A stretch of DNA of 64,000 bases from Rhynchonema sp. JSB1_4 (Eukaryota; Nematoda; Chromadorea; Monhysterida; Xyalidae), in contig JASAMV010000537.1 in the NCBI GenBank assembly GCA_030248065.1, positions 1 through 64,000 on the forward strand. The letters run 5' to 3'. A program made the position numbers and the translations under genes. This document shows, piece by piece, positions 54,001-64,000 of this stretch. The first letter of the stretch is position 1. Each line of letters begins with the position of its first letter. The notes beneath the pieces were generated by a model. The model saw only the letters and a program-made list of their open reading frames with translations. It made no database searches and was not told the origin of the DNA.

Positions 54001-55702
54001 GAGGAATCGAGCTCTGTGATCGGATCGGATTAAGCTATGTCTTTTTCTGCGAGATTAAATTTCTGCTACCACTGAAGTTGTTACCATCGAAATGCATATT
54101 CGACAAAACGCATGTGTCCAAGGCACATTTGATCCGATCAACGAGCGTATTATTGGCCGTTTTTCCTCAAATTGAATTGAAAAAGCAAAAAAATCTAGGA
54201 AAGTACATTTACAAGACATGTGTATTGCAGCAGTCAGTCGAGATCGACTCAGAGTCGGTGACATCGACGGTCGATCGTCTTGTGACCAGTGTGAAACCGG
54301 CATCAGCGGTCCCTCATCTCGTGACCAGTGTAAAACAGGAATCTATCAATGTGGACGTCGTGGATGATGACAATCGGACATTGGATGATGATGACGATGA
54401 CATTGTGGTGGTACATATACATTCTAGCTGATGTTCATGTAGGATAATAGACACAGAATTAAACTTGGTGGTCGGTGTCGTCCGATTTGCCCTTCTTCAC
54501 GTGACTTTTTTGTACGTTCCAAGTGAACACATCGTTGATGCTCAATGAGTTGGGTTGGCGTGCTGCCCAGGTTGAGCAAATAAGGACCAAATGATCAAGC
54601 GATGAGGTGCAGGTGATAGCCTTTTTTCGACAGTTGACAGATGTCGCTGTGGTGCACCCCGAAATATCGTAGATACAAAAGTCCAAGGCCGGACAGACCC
54701 GCCAAGTTTCATATACACGCGGACTCAGCTGATGTTTCATATGTTTGTCTCTATATATATTGCAGTTGTGTGTGCTGCCGGCACGTAAGGGCAACGAAGT
54801 GAGTCAACGTCATCGTCGCAATGGTCGAGCCTCAATGACTACCATATGCGACCCGAGCTCAAGCATACAGGTTGGTGAGTATCAAAAATGGCTCGTCCTT
54901 TCCCGTGACCGCACCCAAATTTCAAACGTCACATTGTTTCGTCGTTGAAGCGCGATTTGAAAAGCCGATGCCAGGGTGGCCTACGTCGTATAGGGCTTAC
55001 GCCATTGATCGCACCTGAAAGCCTGAAAATCCTACGCCTTTCTTCAGCTCCTAGAGTTTGTCTGCACTTGTACTTGATGCGAAATGAGTCTCTGTATAAT
55101 GTTATTTATTGCGACATTTTTGTGTAGGCTAATGTTGTAACTCCAAAATTATAAGTTTGCTCTGAAACATTTATATTGTGCCCCAGTTTCAAATGGTCCC
55201 CACCCAAAATGGCGCCCTAGTAGAGCAATATTCCCCGCACCCAAAATAGTTCCCTTGAACAGCGATAGTTCCCACCCAAAATAGCGCCCAAGTAGAGCAA
55301 TGATTTTTTTCTATTTCAGCCAAAAAATGCCGATTTTTCTGCGATTCTGCCGCGATTGAGTACATTCCATCGCTTTGTGGGCTTATAGTACTGCCGTCAA
55401 TTCAGATCGTTAACTTCCATGTATGACTTCTCGCGCTCATTTAGGGTTGCTTGAGTTGACGAAGAGTGTTGACCAAGAGGTTGACGACTGTACCATTAGC
55501 CGCTTTATGCAGCACTCGTGTTGTGAACCAACATGATCCATTAATTTGACAGGACAGTCCGCCATCGATCGAGCCGAGCCGCACACCCGAAATGTCGTTG
55601 ATCGAAAAACGATTGGCTGATTTGCAACGCGAAATGAACGAATTGCAACAGCAATTGCAAACGCAGAAACTGGCGAATAATGTGAAATGCGAACAGGAGT
55701 AG
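48006..55702 (+). CDS. C2H2 zinc-finger protein, 13 fingers, coiled-coil C-terminus
   Basis: Eleven exons in full phase agreement: 48006-48119, 48684-48863, 49294-49543, 49874-49978, 50496-50672, 51424-51769, 51866-52014, 53766-53896, 54231-54410, 54766-54870, 55553-55702; 628 residues. The start MMDESPPPIA precedes finger 1, which is split by intron 1 (CDKCN | ASFVTPRMLGRHLSKWH); the perfect C-x2-C-x12-H-x4-H spacing across the junction fixes the acceptor at 48684. Fingers follow in every exon to 53766 (CPNCEQSF, CTLCNRTY, CRHCSMCF, CPYCGKPF, CADCDYRF, CDRCDLLF, CGTCGRSM split over exons 6-7, CRICVERF). The last (CNSCGAQL..HHIRTC) is C2HC. Then come an acidic Asp-rich segment with a VKQE SUMO-type site, a basic region and a heptad-like helix (LQREMNELQQQLQTQK). 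Probably a nuclear DNA-binding regulator; orthologue not recognised. If exon 9 is not spliced out at 54411, a stop at 54430 gives an alternative end. Confidence 0.85.
48323..48641. mobile_element. fold-back element in zinc-finger intron 1
   Basis: Arms of about 90 bases (TAGTCCGTCCATCAGCTCAT at the left, CATGAGCTGGTGGACGGACTA at the right) enclose an AT-rich loop. It lies entirely in the intron that splits finger 1. Its right arm stays open in frame with the next exon, which could mislead gene prediction. Confidence 0.75.
51000..51075. repeat. degenerate GCCTAA telomere-like tract
   Basis: CCTAAGCCTAGG, ACTAAGCCTAAG and CTAAGCCTAGGCCTAAGCC occur within 75 bases, in a zinc-finger gene intron. 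It is a weaker version of the tract at 1942. Confidence 0.45.
52568..52939 (-). CDS. small secreted peptide precursor, antisense in zinc-finger intron 7
   Basis: Two minus-strand exons, 52939-52789 and 52656-52568, joined by a GTGAGA donor and a TTAACTGTTACAG acceptor, keep phase and give 79 residues. The first 31 residues form a clear signal peptide: MAAALNKNSLCA, then a core of Leu/Ile/Val/Cys, then TTLPVRG. The mature part begins DRHPHEPNVAPLPQRVRKYY, has a basic RVRK site, and ends SMMEQKGNNGRYKHLGELPG, where the final Gly could serve as an amidation donor. This layout fits a neuropeptide or peptide-hormone precursor, but I cannot place it in a family. The mature region has no cysteines. 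It lies wholly within the 1.75-kb host intron (52015-53765), on the opposite strand. Confidence 0.6.
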
Positions 55703-56576
55703 GTTCATAGACAGGAAAAATATGCAGTATTTTTGTTTTTTTGGTCATTTTGGCATAATGTAGCGCGTATTTTGGGCTTGCATTTCTTATCGTTCTTCGT
55801 TGTTCACCGGAATGATGTTTTTGCTCTTCGCTGGTAGCATCGGGTTTATGTAACATGCTGGATAGCATCATTGGGGGATTTTGGAAACAGTGTAAAGGAA
55901 GTGGGGTAAAGGGGGGAAACCCCCACACCGAAAAACCAAAATAAACATTCCACGTTAATAACAGCAAATGTTTCACGTTTACACCGGGCTACGCCGACCG
56001 AGCTTCACCAACCCCACCCCACCCCACCCCAACACACCGTTTCGAAAATTCCACCCATTGTGAGCATTGCAGTTCGGATACATATACGCTCCAATATCAA
56101 GTTAACTTCCGGTGTCCAACGTTCTTTTGTCACCTCTCATGTGTCAGTGTGCATCAACTTTAGTACAGTAACGGGATACGTAACACTGTGACTATGGTAT
56201 AGACAATTCAAGATTTTTTCAAAAATAAATCGATCATGATTCATGCATGGAGGTGCGCACAACAAACAAGTCAAAAGGGCGAACAAATCAAACTTGGTGA
56301 TCAGTCCAGGCTTGCAGTCTATGAGACCGGTCACAATTGATGCTTTGAATTTGATTTTTGTACCGTATCACAGAACTCGATGGGAAAAGGTGCGTTTTAT
56401 GTGTGACAAAGACGATTAACGAAACAAATTTGAAAAAAGAAAACTGTGCACATGTATCGTGTGGTGTGAGCGTTTGGAAATCGACCAAAGCACATTTGCA
56501 ACCATCGAGGCAGGTTCAGATGATAAATCCTACAAACTTTGTGGAAAGAAACTAACGTAACGGTCGCCTAATATTC
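55703..56576. other. convergent intergenic region with fold-back MITE
   Basis: Lies between the 3' ends of the zinc-finger gene (+) and MVP (-). A diverged relative of the 226-bp fold-back element spans 55873-56056, starting GGGGGATTTTGG and ending CGTTTCGAAAATTCCACCC, flanked by ATT. At about 56290 there is one end of the AAACTTGGTGATC family. No gene. Confidence 0.6.
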
Positions 56577-59500
56577 TCAATCTTCGTCAGATTCATCCGA
56601 GTGGACGGCGGCGGCGGCCAACTTTGCCTTTTTCTTGATGCCGCCCTGATGCTGTGCACCCATGCCCGGCATCGCGCCAATCAACCCATTAGCTGTGTTG
56701 AACAGGTTGATCGGTGATGTTCCATCGGTGATCAATGCCGTCTGCAGACCGAGCGATTGCAGCAGTTTCACCTGAAACATCAGGGATTGGTTTGTGTGCT
56801 GTGTGAAGCAGGGTCAAGTAATCATACAGTAGGTGCACACCTACCGTATGTCGCCTCTCAGGGCATGAGAGCATGGCTATCATGTTTCTTTGCTAATGCT
56901 TGTTTTTTGAACTGTTTATGTTGACTGCACGGTAATTGTGGTCTGTTTTAAAACATTTCTAAAGTCACTTGGCACTCCTTCCTACAGCACTGCCAGTGCG
57001 GCCCTGTTTTTGTGGCCCATTGTTTTTACCCTTACTACCTGAGTTTCGGGTCCCGACGTGGCAATGGCCCTGATCGTGTCAGCCCCGAGTGCCCCGACCA
57101 TCCGTTGGAACTTTTCGATTTCGATCTGGCACATCTCAGTCGCCTTCTTCACTTCGAGGTTGTTCTGCTCGAGCGTGTACTTGAGTTCGGCCTCGCGCGC
57201 CTGGCAATTCCAGAGAGATTTTAGGGGGTGCAAACGATCAGATGGTGTTCAGATTGAGCATAGGCGCATTTGCCTAGCTAGATTTAGGCTTCGGTGCATA
57301 CTATATAGTAGTAGGCATCATCACCGGTTGGGAACTCATCTGGCACCCAGGTCGTTATTATCAAATGCGTGCATGATTCCGTCACCCACCCGTTCCAATC
57401 GTATCAACTCAGCATCAGTCGATATCTGTGTGGCCTGTGCCTTCAGTTTGGCCTGTTCCACCGCTGCTTCACCCTCGATGCGAGCCGATTCGGCTCGTGA
57501 CTGTGCTTCGGCCTTGGCTTGCCCGGTCGATTCGGTCGCTGCTGACATGGCCTGCAATTCGGCGATGTTTCATATCGGGTACATTGTGACACTTGGTCGC
57601 ATCTGCCTTGGTCTTTTGAATTATACATACAGGGTGTCTCAAAAGTATTACACTGTAATATAGCACACTCGATTCGTTGGGTGATTTTGCGCATAACGAA
57701 ACGAAACACCTCCAAGCGCTAGAACAAGATCACAAACTTGCAGTTCCAGCAGATCTTTGCGCGATCGTTCCGCCTCTGCCTGATCATTGATGCGTTGACG
57801 TTCCAGCTTGCCGCGCGCTTCCTGCTCCAGGCGCTCAGCTTCGTGCCTGATGTTTCCGAACAATTACAGTCTACCAATTTCTTTGTTCTGTGAATTCTAC
57901 ACGTACCTATGTATGTACATAGAACGATATCAGACTTGGTGATCGGATCGGACAGGCCCTGTCTGGTCACGTGAATTTTTTGAATTGAGGATATTAAGAG
58001 CTTTAGCAAATCACTAATTCCGAAAAACTGAAAAGTTGCTTCCCGCCCTAAACAACCATAAAAAACTTTTAAACTGGTCGACACTAGCGGCTTCAATTAA
58101 TCTGTTAAGATCCCCTTATTGCAAAAATCACACGTGACCAAGGCAATTCCGATCCGATCACCAAGTTTGATATCGCTCATAATTTTTTTGCGCAAATGAA
58201 CAACACCAACTTGGCAGTGGCCTCCTGACTGTTGGTCGTGATCTCAATTGCGAGCTGCACACTTTTCTGCAGCGCGTCGCGTGTGCGTTGATCCACCTGC
58301 CGATTGATTGATTGATTGATTCACATTTCCTTGCAACATCAGGCAAACAATAGCTCAAAATTGAAACACATACCGGTTCGACCGACTGAATGTCGACGGA
58401 CGTCACAACCAGATTGTTCTGCGGGAACACGAACTCGTCGCGAACCTTCTTCTTCTCGTCGAGACCAAATACGGCCGTCCGGATGATTCGTGCGCTGTTC
58501 TTGTGGAAATCGTCGAACTGAATAATGCGTTTCGCTCATATAACACTTCCTTGATTGTTCAGGCATCAAGCGCATCAATATCTCTGAATCAAAATCGGTG
58601 GATCCGTCCGGTTTGGTCAGTAACGGCTTGCGTTTTTTAACTGTATCGATAACACTATTTTGACCCGCGTAAAAATTGTTCCAAGGCAATTACACTGGTC
58701 GAACTTAGCGGCGTCAATACAAGTCTCGGAATATCTATCGAAAATCACGCGACGCGACCAAGAACAGACGGGCCTGGGACCCATAACCAAATTTGATAAC
58801 CCGCAAAAGGGCGTTGGACTATCAGCCCCGGCCTCTTCAGAAAACCGTAAACAAACAACAAACTGGACATACACATACCTGCACTTGCGCGACCATGCCT
58901 CTGACACGCGAGGCAATCGCCTTGCACGCATCACCGACAAAGTCGGGCACACTGAACAGACGCGCTGCAACGAGGTCACTACGATCGCCGGTGGCGAAAT
59001 GCCTGAATCGAAAAGGGGAAATAACCCCGGCCTTGAACGATCAGGCAACGTTGGCATTCATCACGCAGAATCGCTCACCAATTGTAGCTCAACTGCAACT
59101 GCAGGCGTGCGTGGTCGGCCGTCTCCACCGTAATGATGTCGGTGCAAAAGTCGGGTCCGAGCAGCAAACACAACGATTTGATCACATTTGGTCGCTTTGG
59201 CTTGCCGCCACTCAACGACAACTGAGTGAAATGCTCGTCAGGCATCAACATCACAAGATCGGGACCGAAGACAACCCTGAATTATACATCCAAGGTACTG
59301 TCTTTTTGTCTTTCTTTTTTCACACGATTCTTTTTTTGATCTGCATACCGTGTATTTGTAAGTTTCCATCTTTGCACTGTTTTGTGTTCTCCGTTTTAGG
59401 AAGAGCAAAAGATGACTAAATGAAAGGTACCTACCTATCGATATTGTAAAATTTTGTTCTTGAGAGCGAAATTTTCGTATATACCAAATGGTTGCTTTCT

Positions 59501-62500
59501 TCCAACCTAGCTTTCTTCTCCTTGTAGTCATAAATCTGCACGGCGGCGTTGTGCGGCACGCGGAAAGTCACGACTTTGGTCTTGTCACGTTTGGGCGCCT
59601 TTCTCGCATCGCCCTCGCCGCGCTCGCCCCGATCCGCCAGAGGGTCACGCAGAGTGCTTAACAGATTCTCAACGTGCGAAGGCAGCTCTTTCTGGTACAG
59701 TTCTTCGTCCTGAAAAGGGCACACGTGATGCGATTAGCAGCAAAATGAAGGCCAAGCGTGGTGCGCGCTGCAGTGTCTGTTAGCAATTTTTGTTATCAAA
59801 CACAAGCACAACGGACATCGTTGTAATTGTCTTCCTCCGCCAGTCCGAACGAAACCATCTTCTTTCTCTTGTCGCCGGCGGTGATTTTTTTCAGCTGCTG
59901 TTGCTTATTCACATTCGAAGCTTGTTGTTGCTGTTGTTCCATTTCGGGAATCACATTTGTGGTGCCAAACGAGCTGCTGAATGCTTGCAGGGGCGTCGTC
60001 ATATCCATCGTGCCGGGTCGGTCCCACCGGCTGGCCGCCTTTTTCATCTGATCCGCGCGCAGCACACCGTAACCCAGCAATGTTTCAACTTTGTCCGGTA
60101 GATCCTTCGGCCACAACACCTCGTCCTGAAGTGTATGTTGTCGGAATGGATCTACCGTTAGACAAACACTGCGAAAAAACACACAAAAAACTGTTAGAAG
60201 TAGTCTCGATTTAAAAATTTCACCATGCACACTTTTTGAAACGTCACAGCAGCAGCGCGCACCACGGCAACAAAACGTTCCCTGGCTCATGAACACAAAC
60301 AAACCGAACGTATGTTGTCAACGTACCTGCCTGTCTTTTGTGCCAACGCAGCAATATATGTTGTCGTCAACATAGTGTGTTATGCAAACACTGTATTCAT
60401 TTCTTCTTGCTCATTTTAGCTGCTGTCGTCGCGCTATAGGTAAGGTATAGCTTACACGCATCCCACGTGTGTTGCCCCCCAGTCAGCTGCGTTTGCACGA
60501 GTCACAGGCAGTTGCGTTGACAACAACAGTGTTAGCCACTTTGCTTTATTTATCATGGTACCTTCCACGCATTGGTGGAAGGAAACCCAAGGCCATTGCA
60601 TCAACACACTTTCTGGCATCCTCATGGAGAAAGAGATCAATCATTGTTGTTTGCGGATGAGGTGGTGGTTCACTTGACCAGTGTAAAAGTGATTCTCGTC
60701 GTCGCGTCAGCCGATATGCGATTAGTTGGTGTGCTGACCCACACCCAAGTGCATAACAAACAGAGTGAGCGACTTACATGAGTGAGCATGTACGTTCGTC
60801 CAACGACGGCCCTGACCCGTCCGGTCTTGATGTCGCGCACGTAGATGCCCTCGTTTTCATCCAACGGCAGCGCAGCGCGACGTGCCGCGATCTGCACCTC
60901 AACGGGGGGCACGTACTCGGCCGGACCACGCAACATCCAACGATCGCCCGGCGCTCGATCGATTTTCTGCGTTCAGTCGATATCGATTTGTATAACCATT
61001 CAGGTGTTTGGCTGTTGTTTCACACCACTACCATTGTGTGAGTTTCTACACATGTCAACTTTTGGCGGACTCGGATGGAGGCTGGTTAACTGCTATGGGT
61101 GGAATTTTCAATCGGTGTAAACGTCAGTTGGGTGTAAAGGTCGGCATAAGTGTGACCGGTGTAACCTCGGTGTAAACATGAAACACTGCCTGCTGTTAAC
61201 GTGGACTGTTTCATGTTTACACCGACCGAGCTTTCGATCGAGCTCACACCGACCTTTACGTCCCACTAACGTTTGCACCATTTCGAACATATCATCCTAC
61301 TGATACATGTGGGACCTTGCAAATTTGATGACAATGCAAACTGACGCATTACATGACGCGTCCCTGAGTATTTAGTGTAGTCATCTGATGTTTCATACCA
61401 TAATCACCCCTGCCAATCACTATATAACCGCATATACCTGCTCAGCATCATGGAATGCCTCAGTGGCGCGCAGAATCAGTCCCTCGTCCTCCCCGAGCAC
61501 ATAGACATCCTGAATGCCACTTTCCAGCGTCTCGCCCGGACGGAGGAAGAACGATCGCTCGCCCTTGATCAGACGACGTTTGCCCAACTGCGGTCGGCCG
61601 TCGTCTGCATGTAGATTATAATATATCACACATTTGTGTTTGCTAAAATTGGAATAAAAATTAAATAATAAAAAAAGAGTAATCGGCATGAAACCTGACG
61701 AGCTGATCATTCCTGCTTTGCATTTTTGAACTAGAATATTTGGGTACTAGTACTATGCGATGTGTGCTTTGATCCTGCGCGTAGAAAAATCACGGGCTCA
61801 TGCATATCCGATCAGCGATCACCAATGTTGATAACAACAATTACAGAGTATTTCTCCATGTTCACCCACCTCCGACCGGATTCAGCACAACACAATACTG
61901 TCGGTTGTTGAGCGTGGTAATGTCGATCACAGCATCAACTTCCTGCAAGGCAATCAGTCAGAATATGGTTCACGAACCAATTAGTTATCAAGATGAACCA
62001 TATCCAACCTCATACACGTCCGGAATGTACGTCTCCGCGTCCTCCATCGTAACCAGCCACTCCTCTCCATTCTTGCGCTCCACACCCAGTTGGTCTTTGA
62101 AGTTCTTCTTGGCGCGTGTGTGCAGCGCTTTCTGAAAACAACGTCCAGCTGTGAACGATCGGGTGGAATAAATATTTTTTGTCAAAAAATGCAAAAATTT
62201 TGAAAGAATGTACGAACCTTGTCCGTGAGCACATAGGCATCGACCATTTCCACCACTTCCTCGTACGCGCCCGGCAGATAGGCTCCGATCTGAAAAACAT
62301 CAACAACGATAGTGACCTTTGTGAATCAGGGTCAAGTAGACAATGTTTTATGTGAAACGGACCTTTTTGATAAGCCACTCCTCTCCACTGACATGCAGTT
62401 GGCCGGCGCGGTCCTTGCATTCAAGGCGCGCTCGCAACTTCAACGCCTGATTTGGCAGGATGATTGTTGCGTTGATTGTTTCTACAATCTTGACCTCCTT

Positions 62501-63906
62501 GCGCGGAATGTACGTGCCTGAAATTACAAGGTCAGGGTATTCAGCAGTCCTTGTTTACTGTAGGACTACGGTATGTACAGTACACCACCTGGTCCTTCAA
62601 ACAGCCATTCGTCACCGGCCACACGCATCGTGCCGTTGTCGTCGAAGTCAAGCACGGAACGCAGACGCAGCGCACTGTTTGCTGCCACAACCTGTGTGTG
62701 CGCACTGGGTACAAGTAACGATATTCTTGCACAAAAAGAATACTGTTTACGAAAAAAGCCGAAAACGAAAATCATAACCGACAAATTTGCCGGTATCAAG
62801 CTGCGATCGGTGTGCAGTTACGTCTAGCTTTGATCATGTGACCTTTTTTTCGTAAGAAGACGACTCCAGATTTATTGATGGCATTAAACTTGGTCCAGGC
62901 GTATGTACATGTACATTCGTATATGAGTTCTCTATTAGCGTGATCAAGGCAAGACCATACCGGACCGATCACCAAGTTTGATACCGGAGGATTGTATACA
63001 CAGTCAACTATGTTTTGTGAATCGATCGGGGGACCAGCATTTTAATTCACTATACAGAGCAGTAATTATTGGGCTATCGGTAGATCTGGAGACCAAAAAT
63101 TTGTTCAGTAGAGATTTTCACCACTATATGGACGTTCACTATAGAAAGTCGATTTCGCAGACCTTGAGTTGAGTCGGTGGTTCGATGAGCTCCTCGCCCG
63201 GATACAACGGAAAGGGGTCACGTGTGAGTCGCACTTCCGAGTCGGCGTGTGCGAGCACGACCTGACCGTTCTTGTCCAGTTGCACGTTGCCTGATCCATC
63301 AGGGATGATTGGGTTCTTGACGACACAATAGTAGCGCGGCGGCACCGTGATCATCTGCGTCGGCGGCAGGACAATGCTGAAATATAGTGCTGTGAAACAT
63401 TAGCATTATACAGCACCATATCTCTTCTGTATCTTCGATCAGCGTAAAAACTTCCTCGCAGCTAACAGGCTAGAACAACTAGACTTTCACGCTGCTCTAA
63501 ATCACAGAGATGACGAAGTCTCCAGATATGGTCCAATCATTATGCACCCCCGCCGACCAAGCCCGACCCGGATGCAAGCAAGGTGCCTACGGCCAAGTTG
63601 AATTGGATGTGTTGTTTGTTTCTATGAAAACTGACCGTTCATTGTCCTGTCGCACGTACGTCTGCGGTCCGATCTCCACGCGCGTCACATTCTGAAATTC
63701 GCAAATTCACGCCAATATTTTCTTGGAAATTCGAGATTTTCTCCAACGAAACTGCAAAATCCAAAAAAGCTACAAATCAGAAGACAAACCTTATTCAAAT
63801 CCAACACATGGATGTAAGAGTACGGCGGGAGTCGGAAAATGTTGTCATCGCTACCGGTCCCAGGCATGTTCGAGTATGGACGTTGTTGTTTCTGTTGAGC
63901 GGACAT
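56577..63906 (-). CDS. MVP: major vault protein
   Basis: Structural shell protein of the vault, a large barrel-shaped cytoplasmic ribonucleoprotein particle. Core exons (high to low): 63906-63790, 63691-63636, 63376-63163, 62691-62589, 62517-62363, 62289-62218, 62131-62009, 61942-61870, 61604-61438, 60966-60778, 59709-59507, 59276-59079, 59002-58879, 58517-58374, 58296-58211, 57846-57738, 57551-57390, 57200-57039, 56771-56577. All phases agree: 883 residues (human 893). Visible: N-terminal [16 protein letters not shown] repeats ([44 protein letters not shown]), shoulder [13 protein letters not shown] and [38 protein letters not shown], the cap-helix coiled coil ([39 protein letters not shown]), and the end [20 protein letters not shown] with a Lys-rich then acidic tail. 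A further exon (59817-60125) may be included. The start is 95 bases from the window edge, so the promoter is outside. Confidence 0.96.
57926..58174. mobile_element. MITE with CGATATCARACTTGGTGATC ends, in MVP intron
   Basis: Ends CGATATCAGACTTGGTGATC and inverse GATCACCAAGTTTGATATCG, about 28-base inverted repeats. Related copies or fragments: 62877-62993 (MVP intron), 49617-49850, 53995-54150 and about 54464 (zinc-finger introns), and about 56290. TCACGTGA-like motifs sit inside. Confidence 0.72.
59817..60125 (-). CDS. MVP: extra MVP exon, a partial duplicate of the following exon
   Basis: Between MVP exons 10 and 11 lies an in-frame 103-codon exon with a good acceptor (CTTCAG) and a plausible donor (GTCCGT), phase 0 at both ends. 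It starts [20 protein letters not shown], matching the start of the next exon [20 protein letters not shown] at nine of the first 17 positions; vertebrate MVP has a DEVLW-type sequence here. After that it diverges to a Met/Gln-rich low-complexity stretch ([16 protein letters not shown]) and a basic-then-acidic end. Included as a cassette it would add 103 residues between the repeat domains and the shoulder. If the donor is ignored, a stop eight codons later gives a truncated repeat-only protein. Confidence 0.72.
61097..61298. mobile_element. fold-back MITE, diverged relative of the 226-bp element, in MVP intron
   Basis: Starts GGGTGGAATTTTCAATCGG and ends CATTTCGAACATATCATCC, with GTAAAGGTCGG / CCGACCTTTAC arms. 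More diverged than copies A and B. Confidence 0.75.
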
Positions 63907-64000
63907 TTGCGGTGAAATGAAATCGAGTGAATAAACGCACAGACGCGGGGCTGCGCGCTCAGACGAGTTTTGCTCTGTGGGTGACGCTGCAAAAATACAC

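Noticed and set aside
53816..54019. Zinc-finger exon 8 reading on to the TGA at 54019
   Set aside because: After CAG at 53896 the frame enters a MITE-like CTGTGATCGGATCGG segment; the GTGATT donor and the next phase-0 exon at 54231 give a better protein.

Overview
The window is nuclear DNA from an animal. Three things show this: GT-AG introns that restore reading frame, four intact metazoan genes, and a very heavy load of non-autonomous DNA transposons. The best guess is a nematode or a close ecdysozoan relative. The mitochondrial ATP synthase beta protein reads nematode-like, and there are interstitial tracts of GCCTAA, the reverse complement of the nematode telomere repeat TTAGGC. An intact major vault protein gene is notable for that placement, because Caenorhabditis lacks vaults. 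Placement confidence is only moderate.

Layout. Positions 1-9,190 are gene-free: a 10-bp minisatellite, then nested GC-rich miniature elements (hAT-like with 8-bp target duplications, mariner-like with TA duplications, fold-back elements with 3-bp duplications), a tRNA-like sequence and a 286-bp direct duplication. Positions 9,197-9,835 hold a fragment of a Penelope-like reverse transcriptase. Positions 10,622-21,143 hold a neuronal-type syntaxin 1 gene (+). It has two interchangeable exons for the C-terminal half of the SNARE helix and four alternative last exons, each a complete membrane anchor. Positions 23,889-28,922 are a 21-copy satellite with two unit lengths. Positions 29,656-37,921 form a second transposon block, including a 5'-truncated non-LTR retrotransposon inside a hAT-like element. 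Positions 38,408-46,706 hold ATP synthase beta (+, 12 exons). A SANT-domain coding exon lies in its first intron and a possible small antisense gene in its eighth. Positions 48,006-55,702 hold a 13-finger C2H2 protein gene (+, 11 exons), with an antisense gene for a small secreted peptide nested in one intron. Positions 56,577-63,906 hold major vault protein (-, 19 core exons plus one duplicated-type extra exon), convergent with the zinc-finger gene.

The genes do not form one pathway. Shared themes are exon duplication as a source of isoforms (syntaxin and vault protein), genes nested in introns, and introns that host the same transposon families as the intergenic blocks. Exon borders were read by eye from splice sites, phase and protein similarity. 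Every junction in the four main gene models keeps the frame, but no transcript data were available.
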